From positions 868,001 through 932,000 of the forward strand of contig NZ_JAJOYR010000001.1 in assembly GCF_021202945.1 (NCBI RefSeq): DNA of 64,000 nucleotides. Reading direction: 5' to 3'. Positions 8,108 to 17,433 of this stretch are shown in pieces. A model generated the notes under the pieces. That model saw only the letters and a list, made by a program, of their open reading frames with translations, had not been told where the DNA came from and did not search any database. The position numbers were made by a program, and so were the translations under genes. Within the stretch, counting starts at the first letter, position 1, and each line of letters starts with the position of its first letter. The stretch comes from Stenotrophomonas sp. SY1. GTDB lineage: Bacteria; Pseudomonadota; Gammaproteobacteria; Xanthomonadales; Xanthomonadaceae.

Positions 8108-8677
8108 ACAGGAAGGGCAAATCGCAGGATCACGAATGGCGTGGTCGGGACAGGACTTTATTTCCGGAGCTTGCCATTGTGGCTGGTGGCCAGGATAAAA
8201 CTTTAAAAATTCCTGTCTGATCACACGAACGAGCAATCAATGGGTTGCGTGCGTTTCAGGATAGAACTTTATTCCCCGTACACAACCGGACATGTGGAGA
8301 ATCACTCCCGCAGCCCGGTTCTCTCTCCCCCGACGCTGTGACGAAGCCCGGCCCCGTGCCGGGCTTTTCTATTGTCGGGCCGCCACCTACAGACACGGCG
8401 CAGCAGCCCTGTCACCGTGCGCGCCTGATTTGACGGGGTTGAACGCCGATCCGGTGGGGAAATACCCGGCGTCGTGATGTTCATCGACAAAGCCTGATGG
8501 GATGGCGCCACTTTTTCCGGTTAACGGATTAAGGATGGCGCTGGGCGCTGCAAGAACGACTGGGGAATGCATGGCAAGGGGCGGTAGGTGCGAGACAGGG
8601 GCGGCGCGGCCAGCAGTGGCGGTGCCCGCATATCAGTGGTTGGCGGCCAGCGGGGGCGGCGTGACCGTGTCCGGCGC
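8108..8677. other. junction between island and chromosome, non-coding
   Basis: This is a 570-base stretch without a convincing gene. Near 8150-8275 three A+T-rich segments resemble each other (gggacaggactttatttccg, ggataaaactttaaaaattc, ggatagaactttattccccg). A C-rich motif (ctctcccccgacgctg) and a terminator at 8345-8368 follow. The change from A+T-rich to GC-rich composition occurs here, so the right edge of the island probably lies between about 8110 and 8350. No tRNA gene or direct-repeat att site could be identified without the left end. Confidence 0.4.
8345..8368 (+). terminator. rho-independent terminator
   Basis: A GC-rich stem AGCCCGGC/GCCGGGCT with a five-base loop is followed by four T residues. 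The hairpin core is identical to that of the terminator at 16190-16213. It could end transcription from the island module or from a small RNA in the gap. Confidence 0.65.
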
Positions 8678-9547
8678 ATGAGTGCACCTGCCGGCCGTAC
8701 CTACCATTTCATCGCCGGTCTGCCGCGCTCGGGCTCTACGTTGCTGGCCGGCATCCTGCGGCAGAACCCACGCTTCCATGCCGCGATGAGCAGCCCAGTC
8801 GCGGGCCTGATCAATGGCGCACTGGAGCAGATGGGCGCCGGCGCCGAATCGGCGGCGTTCTTCGATGAGGGCAAGCGCAAGGCGATCTGCCGGGCCATGC
8901 TCGATGCGTACTACGCCGATGTGGCCGCACCGGTCGTGTTTGACACCAATCGCCACTGGACCGCGCGCATGCACCAGTTGGCCGGTCTGGTGCCGGACTT
9001 CAAGGTCATCTGCTGCGTGCGCAACCCGGCCTGGGTGATGGACAGCTTCGAAGCCATCCACCGCAGGAATCCGTTCGACTACAGTCGCATGTTCAACCCG
9101 GCCACGCGTCAGACCGTATACAGCCGCTGCGAGCAGCTGATCAGCGCCGATGGCGCGGTCGGCGGTGCATGGACCGCGTTGAAGGAAGCCTATTACGGCG
9201 ACTTCTCCGAGCGCCTGTTGCTGGTGGATTACGAGCTGCTGAGTCGCCATCCGGAGCGCACCCTGCAACTGGTCTACCAGTTTCTGGGTGAAGCGGCGTT
9301 CGCGCACGACTTCGACAACGTCGAGTACGCCGAGGAGGCGTTCGACCAGCAGCTGGGTGTCAAGGGGCTGCACGACGTGCGACGCAAGGTCGAGTTCAAG
9401 AGCCGGCGCAGCATCCTGCCGCCGGATCTGTTCACCAAATATCAGGACATGGATTTCTGGCAGGACCAGACGGGTACCTCCGCGGGCATCATCGCGGCCC
9501 GTCGTTCCGAGAGCCAGGCTCCGCTCATTACCAAGGCAACCCCATGA
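8678..9547 (+). CDS. PAPS-dependent sulfotransferase family protein
   Basis: The 289-residue product is read from ATG 8678; the open frame upstream is Arg/Gly-rich and probably untranslated. The 5'-phosphosulfate-binding loop is GLPRSGSTLLAGIL (about residues 14-27). The 3'-phosphate-binding region is VICCVRNPAWVMDSFE (about residues 110-125), followed by a C-terminal LLLVDYELLSRHPERTLQ segment typical of bacterial sulfotransferases. No signal peptide is present, so it should act in the cytoplasm, using PAPS to sulfate a protein, sugar or lipid acceptor. Its stop overlaps the start of the giant autotransporter gene (ATGA at 9544-9547), which means the two are made together. The acceptor is unknown; modification of the co-translated autotransporter before export is a plausible inference. 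Confidence 0.85.
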   Translation: MSAPAGRTYHFIAGLPRSGSTLLAGILRQNPRFHAAMSSPVAGLINGALEQMGAGAESAAFFDEGKRKAICRAMLDAYYADVAAPVVFDTNRHWTARMHQLAGLVPDFKVICCVRNPAWVMDSFEAIHRRNPFDYSRMFNPATRQTVYSRCEQLISADGAVGGAWTALKEAYYGDFSERLLLVDYELLSRHPERTLQLVYQFLGEAAFAHDFDNVEYAEEAFDQQLGVKGLHDVRRKVEFKSRRSILPPDLFTKYQDMDFWQDQTGTSAGIIAARRSESQAPLITKATP

Positions 9548-12500
9548 AGCACGCACTGTTCGGCGCACTTTCCACGCTGCTGCTCCCGTTCTCCTCACAC
9601 GCTGCCGCGTCCTCCGCAGGTGGCTACCTGATGCGCGGCGGCTATCAGCCGCGCAGCTATATGCGAGTGGGACAGGCCGGTGATTCGATGACCTCCTTGC
9701 CGCTGGGTAAGGTAGCCAGCCGCAAGCATCGCGCCGAAGCGAGCGCCTCTGCCAATGCGCTGGATATCCGGCGCCATGCGGACATCACCGAGCTGGTGGT
9801 GATCGACAGTTCGGTGCGGGACCGGGCCACCCTCTATGCCGGGCTCAATGCCGGTGTCGGGGTGGTGGAGATCGATGCCGGTCGTCCAGGCCTTCCGCAG
9901 TTGGTGCAGGCATTGCAGGGCTATAGGGATCTTGCCGCGGTCCATGTGGTGTCGCACGCAAGCCCGGGCGCATTGCAACTGGGTAGCAGTCGCGTCACCG
10001 CGGAATCCGTGCATGCGGAACTGGGGGCGATGCAGGCGCTGCGTGCGGCTGTGCGTGAAGGAGCTGACCTGCTGTTCTACGGCTGTGATCTGGCGGCAAA
10101 TGACGAAGGCGAGCAGCTGCTGGACATCATCCGCGACCGGAGTGGGATGGATGTGGCGGCGTCGTCCAATCTGACCGGTGCTGCTGGCCAGGGTGGGGAC
10201 TGGCTGCTGGAGGTGCAGCGCGGCGATATCCAGGCAGCGCTGGCCTTCTCGGACAAAGCGCTGCGGGATTACTCTGATGCGCTGGCGGCCCCCAGTGGCG
10301 TCAAGACGTTCTCAAGCGGCTGGACGGATAACAACTTCAATTTGGCGTCGGCCGATTTCATCGTCACTGGCAAGGATGTTGGTGGTTCGCCCATCAGCAA
10401 CATCAGCATCTATCACGTCCCGCCGAACGTTGCGTATCTTCAAACTGGTTACAACGGCACGACCACCGGCACGTACTTTCATGTCGCCGCAGACGGCGTT
10501 AGTACTGGTAGTTTCGAGCTGACTGGATTGGAGGCGGGCGAGGCGCCAGGCCTTGGCGGGCACTTCAGCAATGTGCGTATCGTTGGCATCAAGCCGGACA
10601 ACTCCACGATTACATCTGCTCCCATAAATGGCACTGGTGTCCCGGATGAAACATTTTCCTTCGGTGCCTCGCAGCTGGCAGCTTTCAACGGTGTGAAGCT
10701 GAAGGCCTTCAAACTGGTCTTCGACACCGATTCCGCTTCGAATACCAAGCCATTCTTCGAATTCCGCTCGTTCACCATCCAAGGAGCGCTTGCGCCAGTA
10801 CCGCAGGTGACCGATGCCAGGATCAGTATCTCGGGTGCCAGCGGCACCGGTGGCGCATACAAGATCGGCGACACGGTGACTGCCAGTTGGAACAACACTG
10901 CCAGTGGCGACAACACTGCTGGGGTCAGCGGCGTAACCGTGGATTTCAGCCAGTTCGGTGGTGGTTCTGCCGTAACCGCGACGAACAGCAGTGACACCTG
11001 GACGGCGACCTATACCCTGACCGCCGGTTCGCTTGACACCACCAACCGCAATGTCAGCGTGACCGCGACGAATGGTAATGGAAGCACCACAACGGTCGAC
11101 ACCACGAACGCCACCGTGGACACCATGGCACCCACGGTGACCGATGGCAGCATCAGCATCAGTGGCGCCAGCGGAACCGGTGGCGCGTACAGGATCGGCG
11201 ACACGGTGACTGCCACCTGGAACAACACCGGCCTTGGCGACAACAACTCCGACGCGATTTCCCATGTGTTGGTGAACTTCAGCCAGTTCGGTGGCGGTTC
11301 CGCCGTGGCTGCGACCAACAGTTCCGGCACCTGGACAGCGACCTACACCATCGTTGCCGGTGCCATCGACATGAGCGGCCGCAATGTCACCGTTACTGCG
11401 ACCGACAACGCCGGCAACGCCGTCTCGACGTCGGATACCAGCAACGCCACCGTGGACAACATCGCACCTTCGGTGAGCAGCATCTTGGTGAGTGGTACAC
11501 CGGGCTCGGGCGATACTTCGATGGCGTTCACCGCGAACTTCAGCGAATCGGTTGTCAATGTGTCCATCGATGATTTCATGCTCGTTCGCACGGGCAGCGC
11601 ATCCGGGTCGATTGCCAGCATTTCGGCGTCGTCCGGCTCGGCGATCAACGTCGATGTCGTGGGAATCAGTGGTACCGGCAGCCTCAAGATCGATCTCAAC
11701 GGTTCGACGAATGTTGCCGACGATGCCGGTAACACGGTGGCTGCTTTCAGCGGCGGGTCCACGCATTCGGTGGCGGTTCTCACCGCACCGGATGCGCCAA
11801 CCATCGGTGCGGCGACCGCAGGCGATGGCCAGGTGAGTGTGGCGTTCACTGCACCTGTCAGCAATGGCGGTTCGGCGATCACCGGTTACACCGTCACTTC
11901 CAACCCAGGCAACATCACAGCCGGCGGCGCCGGCTTCACCACCTCGCCTATCACCGTGCCCGGGCTGACCAACGGCACTGCCTATACCTTCACGGTGACG
12001 GCAACCAATGCCGTCGGTACCAGCACAATGTCGGGGGCGAGCGCTCCAATCACACCAAAGGGCGCGCAGAGCATCACCTTCGCCAACCCGGGTGCGCAGA
12101 CCTACGGCACCTCGCCAGACCTGTCGATCCTGGGCAACGGTGCTTCGGCGACCTCGGGGCTGCCGGTGACGTTCACCTCATCGACCGCGGGCGTCTGCAC
12201 GATCACCAGTGGCGGCATGTTGACCTTCGTCACCGCCGGCAACTGCACCATCACTGTCGGGCAGTCCGGCAACGGCAGCTGGAGCGCAGCGGCCGAGGTC
12301 AGCCGGACTTTCACGGTCAATCCGATCGCGCCGGGGGTACCGACCATCGGGACGGCGACGGCCGGTGACACACAGGCGGACGTGACCTTCACCGCGCCGG
12401 CCAGCACCGGTGGCGCGGCCATCACGAGCTATACGGTGACCTCCCATCCGGGCAGCCTGAGCGGCACCGGTGCGGGGGCGCCGATCACCGTGACCGGTTT

Positions 12501-15500
12501 GACCAACGGTGCCACCTACACCTTCACCGTCACCGCGACCAACAGCGCCGGGACCAGCGCTGCGTCGGGTGCTTCCAACCAGATCGTGCCGGCTTCACCA
12601 CAGACCATTACCTTTGCCAACCCGGGCACGCAGAACTACGGCACATCACCGAACCTGTCGATCCTCGGCGGTGGCGTTTCGTCGACGTCGGGGCTGACGG
12701 TGACCTTCACCTCATCGACCACGGGTGTCTGCACGATCACCTCCGCTGGCGTGCTGACGTTCTTTACCGCCGGTACCTGCAGCATCAATGCCGACCAGGC
12801 TGGCAATTCATCGTTCCTGCCCGCCCCACAAGTGACGCGCTCGTTCACGGTCAATCCGGTTGTGCCCGGTGCGCCCGTCGGTGCGGTGGCTACCGCCGGT
12901 GACACACAGGCACGTATCGATTTCGTGCCTCCGGTGGATATTGGTGGTTCGGCCATCACCGGCTACACCGTCGCTGTCAGCCCTGCCGATGTCGCGCCGG
13001 TAAGTGGCGCAAGCTCTCCGATCGTCGTGTCCGGGCTGACCAACGGCCAGGCGTACACCTTCAGCGTCACTGCGGAAAATGTCGCCGGCACCGGCCCGGC
13101 TTCGGTTGCATCCAACAGCACCACGCCGAAGGCAACGCAGACCATTACGTTCAGTGCGCCGGGCGCGCAGAACTTCGGAACCGCACCGACGCTTTCGGCT
13201 ACATCGGACTCCGGCCTGATCCCGACCTTCACCTCGAGCACGATGGGCGTCTGCACCATCACCCCCATTGGGGTGCTCACGTTCGTGACTGCCGGCAGCT
13301 GCACCATCAATGCTGACCAGGCGGGTAACGGCATCTACCTGGCGGCGCCGCAGGTGACCCGCAACTTTGCCGTCAATGCGGTGGTGCCAGGTACGCCGAC
13401 CATCGGCATCGCAACTGCACAGGGCATCGACACGGCGGAGATCAACTTCACCGCGCCGGCCAGCAGCGGTGGCGTGGCGATCACCGGCTACACGGTGACA
13501 GCAAACCCGGGCGGCCTGACCAAGGGCGGCGCGTCCAGCCCGATCACCTTTACCGGTCTGAATCCGGCCACGACGTATACGTTCACGGTAACCGCGACCA
13601 ACAGCGTTGGCACCGGTTCGGCATCGGCCGCCTCCAATCCGGTCACCACCATCCCGCTGCTGCAGGCCAACGATGTCAGCGACACCGTGGCCTATGGTGC
13701 CGGCGCAACCCACATCGGGCTGTCGATCACCGGCACCGCCGATGAAGTGTTGATCATCTCGCAGCCGGGGCATGGCATCGCTGCCGTGAGTGGCACCACG
13801 GTCACCTACCAGCCGCATCCCGGTTACGCGGGTCCGGACCAGTTCACCTATGCCGCCAAGGATGCCTACAGCACCTCGGCAGCGGCACGTGTGGACATCA
13901 CCGTGTCTGCTCCGGCGCTGGCGATGACGACGACTACGTTGCCGGCTGCAAAGGCCAGCACGCCCTACGCGCAGACATTGGTCGCCAGTGGTGGCACCGG
14001 CCCGTACCGCTATGCGGTCAGCAGCGGCAGCCTGCCCAATGGCGTGCAGCTTTCTGCCGATGGTGCCTTGACCGGTACGCCGACCCAGGTGGGCACCTTC
14101 AACGTGACCATCACCGCCACCGACAGCAGTACCGGCGCCGGGCCGTTCGATGTGTCGCACGCCTTCGCTCTGGAAGTGATTGCCGCGCAGGTGGAACTGG
14201 ATCTGGACGTGTTGCCGCCGGCCAGCGGCGACCAGGACTACACGCAGGCACTGACGGCGCGCGGCGGTACCGCGCCGTATCGCTTCGCAGTGACCAGCGG
14301 CCAGCTGCCGCCGGGCCTGTCCTTGGCAGCGGATGGCACGTTCTCCGGTGAACCGGAAGCGGCAGGCAGCTACACCTTCGCACTGGAGGTGACCGACGCC
14401 AACGGCTTTACCGGCACCGCCTCGCTGACACTGAAGGTGGAACTGACCGCGCAGGCGATCACCGACATGACCACCGATCCGCAGGCGCCGGTGTTCGCGC
14501 AGGGCGGCAGTTTCACGGTATCGGCCAATGGCGGCGCCTCGGGCAACCCGGTGCTGTTCAGCAGTGCCTCGCCGGGCGTGTGCTCGGTGTCCGCTGCGCA
14601 GGTGACGATGCTGGCGGCGGGCAATTGCGTGTTGAACGCAGACCAGTCCGGCAACGCCATGTACCAGGCCGCAACCCAGGCGCGTCTGGAGGTTGCGATC
14701 GCTGCGGCCACGCCGACCCTGCAATGGGTGCAGGCGTTGACCAAGGTCTACGGTGAAGCAGCATTCGATCTGGTCGATCCGCGCAGCGACAGCCAGGGTG
14801 CTTTCACCTTCAGCAGCAGCAACGCAGCGGTCGCCACGGTCAGCGGTCGCACCGTGACCCTGGTCGGCGCCGGCACTGCCACCCTGATTGCCACGCAGCA
14901 GGCGCATGGCAGCTACACCGCGGCAACGGTTGAAGTGGAGCTGACGGTAAATGCGCGCCCGGACCCGACGCTGGATGCGGAGGTGCGTGGCGGCATACAG
15001 GCGCAGGTGGATGCGAGCGTGCGCTTTGCGCGCGTGCAGTTGAGCAACATCCAGGCGCGCCTGCAGCAGGTGCGCTCCGGCGACAATCCGTCCTCGGCGG
15101 CACTGACGCTGGCCTATGCCGGCGATGCGCTGGGCCAGGGCATGTCGGTGCCGGTGACGTTGCCGATGAACTCTTGGAACGCCTTGCCGACCGGCTGGGG
15201 TGGCTGGATGTCCGGCACCGCGACCTTCGGCAACAGCGGCCAGCAGAACGGCGGCGAGTTCGATTTCCACACCGATGGCATCAGCCTGGGCCTGGACCGT
15301 GCACTGGGCGAGAACGCTCTGATGGGTGCGGCGGCCAGCATGGGCCGCAACCGCAGCCGCCAGGATCATTCGCCGTCGCGGATGGATGCCGACCAGTACT
15401 CGCTGGCGCTGTACGGCCTGTGGCGCTCGGGCGAGCACCTGTTCGTCGATGGCGTGCTGGCCCACGGCTGGCTGGACCTGGACATGGCGCGCTGGAGCGA

Positions 15501-16131
15501 GGTGATGGCCCGCTCCGCATCGGGCCAGCGTGATGGCCGGCAGACGTTTGGTGCGCTCACCTTCGGCTACCAGCAGCAGCGCGACCGCTTCTCGCTGGCC
15601 GGTTACGGCCGCTTCGATGGCAGCCGCACCACGCTGGACAGCTACCGTGAGCATGGCCTGGGCGTGTACGACCTGGACTACGCCGCGCAGACGGTGGACA
15701 ACAGCGGCCTGGCGGTCGGCATGGACGGCAGCTACCTGTGGCGCGGCGATACGCTGGAACTGCGTCCGTTCTGGAAGATCGAGTACCGCCAGTCGTTGTC
15801 CAACACCGGCGATGCACGCATCAACTACGTGCAGCAGCCGGTGCCGGGTGGTTACCGGTTGGGCATGAGCAGCTACGCCGACGACATGCTGACCCTCGGT
15901 GCCGGTATGGACCTGCGCACGCAACGCGGTTGGTTGATCTCGTTGCTGTTCGGCCGCGACCAGGGCCGCAGCAGTGACAGCAGCAACAGCGTTGGCCTGC
16001 GTATCTCGTACGGAAAGGGCGGTGCTTCGACAATGGACATGGACGCCTATTCGGCCGATGGCCAGATGATGGGCTGCCAGGGCCGGCGCTGTCGCAATGG
16101 CCAGATGCGTGGCGGCGACATCCATCCCTGA
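9544..16131 (+). CDS. giant DUF4347/Ig-repeat autotransporter (type Va)
   Basis: The product has 2195 residues. A Sec signal peptide (MKHALFGALSTLLLPFSSHA) is followed by a DUF4347 domain at about residues 75-245 (ELVVIDSSVRD, HVVSHASPGALQLG, DLLFYGCDLAANDEG). Next come tandem Ig-like modules (two near-identical copies around 425-625) and alternating FN3-like and Ig-like units repeated three times with a period of about 535 bases. Two putative Ig domains then occur around 1455-1635 (SGGTGPYRYAVSSGSLPNG). The C-terminal autotransporter beta-barrel starts near residue 1881 (GWGGWMSGTATFG). Unusually, about 40 residues, Met-rich with two Cys, follow the last predicted strand (VGLRISYG). Expected role: a secreted surface adhesin or cell-cell contact protein. 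It overlaps the sulfotransferase gene by four bases and is followed by a terminator. Confidence 0.88.
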   Translation: MKHALFGALSTLLLPFSSHAAASSAGGYLMRGGYQPRSYMRVGQAGDSMTSLPLGKVASRKHRAEASASANALDIRRHADITELVVIDSSVRDRATLYAGLNAGVGVVEIDAGRPGLPQLVQALQGYRDLAAVHVVSHASPGALQLGSSRVTAESVHAELGAMQALRAAVREGADLLFYGCDLAANDEGEQLLDIIRDRSGMDVAASSNLTGAAGQGGDWLLEVQRGDIQAALAFSDKALRDYSDALAAPSGVKTFSSGWTDNNFNLASADFIVTGKDVGGSPISNISIYHVPPNVAYLQTGYNGTTTGTYFHVAADGVSTGSFELTGLEAGEAPGLGGHFSNVRIVGIKPDNSTITSAPINGTGVPDETFSFGASQLAAFNGVKLKAFKLVFDTDSASNTKPFFEFRSFTIQGALAPVPQVTDARISISGASGTGGAYKIGDTVTASWNNTASGDNTAGVSGVTVDFSQFGGGSAVTATNSSDTWTATYTLTAGSLDTTNRNVSVTATNGNGSTTTVDTTNATVDTMAPTVTDGSISISGASGTGGAYRIGDTVTATWNNTGLGDNNSDAISHVLVNFSQFGGGSAVAATNSSGTWTATYTIVAGAIDMSGRNVTVTATDNAGNAVSTSDTSNATVDNIAPSVSSILVSGTPGSGDTSMAFTANFSESVVNVSIDDFMLVRTGSASGSIASISASSGSAINVDVVGISGTGSLKIDLNGSTNVADDAGNTVAAFSGGSTHSVAVLTAPDAPTIGAATAGDGQVSVAFTAPVSNGGSAITGYTVTSNPGNITAGGAGFTTSPITVPGLTNGTAYTFTVTATNAVGTSTMSGASAPITPKGAQSITFANPGAQTYGTSPDLSILGNGASATSGLPVTFTSSTAGVCTITSGGMLTFVTAGNCTITVGQSGNGSWSAAAEVSRTFTVNPIAPGVPTIGTATAGDTQADVTFTAPASTGGAAITSYTVTSHPGSLSGTGAGAPITVTGLTNGATYTFTVTATNSAGTSAASGASNQIVPASPQTITFANPGTQNYGTSPNLSILGGGVSSTSGLTVTFTSSTTGVCTITSAGVLTFFTAGTCSINADQAGNSSFLPAPQVTRSFTVNPVVPGAPVGAVATAGDTQARIDFVPPVDIGGSAITGYTVAVSPADVAPVSGASSPIVVSGLTNGQAYTFSVTAENVAGTGPASVASNSTTPKATQTITFSAPGAQNFGTAPTLSATSDSGLIPTFTSSTMGVCTITPIGVLTFVTAGSCTINADQAGNGIYLAAPQVTRNFAVNAVVPGTPTIGIATAQGIDTAEINFTAPASSGGVAITGYTVTANPGGLTKGGASSPITFTGLNPATTYTFTVTATNSVGTGSASAASNPVTTIPLLQANDVSDTVAYGAGATHIGLSITGTADEVLIISQPGHGIAAVSGTTVTYQPHPGYAGPDQFTYAAKDAYSTSAAARVDITVSAPALAMTTTTLPAAKASTPYAQTLVASGGTGPYRYAVSSGSLPNGVQLSADGALTGTPTQVGTFNVTITATDSSTGAGPFDVSHAFALEVIAAQVELDLDVLPPASGDQDYTQALTARGGTAPYRFAVTSGQLPPGLSLAADGTFSGEPEAAGSYTFALEVTDANGFTGTASLTLKVELTAQAITDMTTDPQAPVFAQGGSFTVSANGGASGNPVLFSSASPGVCSVSAAQVTMLAAGNCVLNADQSGNAMYQAATQARLEVAIAAATPTLQWVQALTKVYGEAAFDLVDPRSDSQGAFTFSSSNAAVATVSGRTVTLVGAGTATLIATQQAHGSYTAATVEVELTVNARPDPTLDAEVRGGIQAQVDASVRFARVQLSNIQARLQQVRSGDNPSSAALTLAYAGDALGQGMSVPVTLPMNSWNALPTGWGGWMSGTATFGNSGQQNGGEFDFHTDGISLGLDRALGENALMGAAASMGRNRSRQDHSPSRMDADQYSLALYGLWRSGEHLFVDGVLAHGWLDLDMARWSEVMARSASGQRDGRQTFGALTFGYQQQRDRFSLAGYGRFDGSRTTLDSYREHGLGVYDLDYAAQTVDNSGLAVGMDGSYLWRGDTLELRPFWKIEYRQSLSNTGDARINYVQQPVPGGYRLGMSSYADDMLTLGAGMDLRTQRGWLISLLFGRDQGRSSDSSNSVGLRISYGKGGASTMDMDAYSADGQMMGCQGRRCRNGQMRGGDIHP

Positions 16132-16139
16132 GCCACTGT

Positions 16140-16213
16140 GCAGGCCCGGGCAATGATTGCCGGGGCCTGCAAAAAAAAAAGCGACGTCCAGCCCGGCCCC
16201 GTGCCGGGCTTTT
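16140..16213 (+). terminator. double hairpin ending the sulfotransferase-autotransporter operon
   Basis: A long stem (16140-16170, GCAGGCCC pairing with GGGCCTGC) is followed by ten A residues. A second hairpin (16190-16210, AGCCCGGC/GCCGGGCT) is followed by TTTT. The second hairpin is the likely rho-independent terminator; the first may protect the transcript end. Confidence 0.75.
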
Positions 16214-16335
16214 CGTTTCTTTGCACCGCGCTCCGGTACGATCTGCGCTGACAGGTGGTCCGGTCCATCGCCCCATGCGCGGCGGATCATGAACTGTCCG
16301 CCGCAGGGGAATGGCGGTGCTCACAGGGGAATGCA

Positions 16336-16932
16336 ATGACGCCGACCGGCAATGACAACGCGTTCGAAATCTATGACCAGCTCCCCGATGCGGTGTTCAT
16401 GGTGGGTGCGGGCAACCGCATCGCTTACGCCAGCGCCGCGTGCAAGGACATCTTCGGTTATGTGCCCGGTGAGCTGGTCGGCGTGTCGTTGCTGGACCTG
16501 GTGATGCCCGAGGAGCAGGACCGGACACTGCGGGAAGCCCGCAACGTGGTGAGCAGTGGAGCACGGGTAGGGTTCGAGAATCGCTATCTGCACAAGCAGG
16601 GCAACGCGGTCCATGTGAGCTGGTCGGCGCGCTGGTTGCAGGCGCAGCAGCTGCGCATCGGAGTTGCCCGCGACGTCACCGCCTTGCGTTGCAGCGCGCC
16701 TTCGATGGTGGAGGCCTTGCTGGCCAAGGCCAACCTCGCGCCGCATGAAAAGAGGGTGCTGCGCCTGCTGCTCACCGATGTCACCGAAAAGCAGATCGCC
16801 GACCAGCTGGGCCTGGCGGTATCGACCACGCATTCCTACGTCTCGGCGATCTTTCGCAAGTTTGGCGTGCGCGGCCGTGCCGGGCTGATGAGCCTGTGGC
16901 TGAAGTCATTGAAGATCGACACCCATCTGTGA
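16336..16932 (+). CDS. PAS-LuxR two-domain transcriptional regulator
   Basis: The 198-residue protein starts at ATG 16336, behind an aggggaa ribosome-binding site. The first 27 codons of the longer frame lack any signature. The N-terminal PAS domain covers about residues 10-115 (YDQLPDAVFMVGAGNRIAYA, then FGYVPGELVGVSLLDLVMPE). The LuxR-type helix-turn-helix covers about residues 130-190 (LAPHEKRVLRLLLTDVTEKQ, then QLGLAVSTTHSYVSAIFRKF). No receiver domain is present, so it is not a classical response regulator; a signal or cofactor would act through the PAS domain. It lies between two autotransporter genes on the same strand and is a good candidate for their regulator, though nothing in the sequence proves this. 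Confidence 0.88.
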   Translation: MTPTGNDNAFEIYDQLPDAVFMVGAGNRIAYASAACKDIFGYVPGELVGVSLLDLVMPEEQDRTLREARNVVSSGARVGFENRYLHKQGNAVHVSWSARWLQAQQLRIGVARDVTALRCSAPSMVEALLAKANLAPHEKRVLRLLLTDVTEKQIADQLGLAVSTTHSYVSAIFRKFGVRGRAGLMSLWLKSLKIDTHL

Positions 16933-17433
16933 AGTGGCTGCGCGATCACGCACGGTGATCGGCAGCGTCTGTCTACCCTGCTGAATAGCAGGATTGGGCA
17001 ACCGCGACGGGTTGCCTAGCATGCCCGGGTGATGCAACGAAGCTTGCTGCAAAGTGGACGGTGACGCCCGTCATGCGCCTGCCTCCCTGGTATGGCGGCT
17101 GCGTTCGTGCAGCTGTTTGTTTCGACAACGAGCCGTCTGTCCGGCCGGGGATGACATCGCCTGATGGTGCCAACGCTGTTGTCGCAAGGCCGCCGCTGGC
17201 TGCGCTGTTGCCGCGATGCGAAGAGCGCAGGGTGCTGTCGGGGCGTGCGCATGGGCACCAAGTGATGGCGCTGGCATGAGGGGGGCGCCGGCTCGGCATG
17301 CGCCCGCGCACTGCCCGACGCACGCTCCGCCGCAGCATGCCGCGCCTGCATCCATACAGCGTGAGCCTCGGCCATCGCTTTCATCTTCGCAACAACGGGC
17401 TGCCGTGCCCGGCATTCGCCTTGGGGGCACTGC
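16933..17433. other. 500-base leader region upstream of the second autotransporter
   Basis: No convincing gene is present; open frames here are Arg/Ala/Pro-rich shadows. The region has mixed composition and could carry the promoter and an untranslated leader of the autotransporter gene at 17434. I see no clear sigma-70 boxes. Confidence 0.35.

Noticed and set aside
12808..16290. Minus-strand open frame of 1160 codons opposite the giant autotransporter
   Set aside because: It is a long antisense frame caused by high GC3 in the plus-strand gene. The product is His/Arg/Gln/Ala-rich with no domain, while the plus strand shows clear autotransporter domains.
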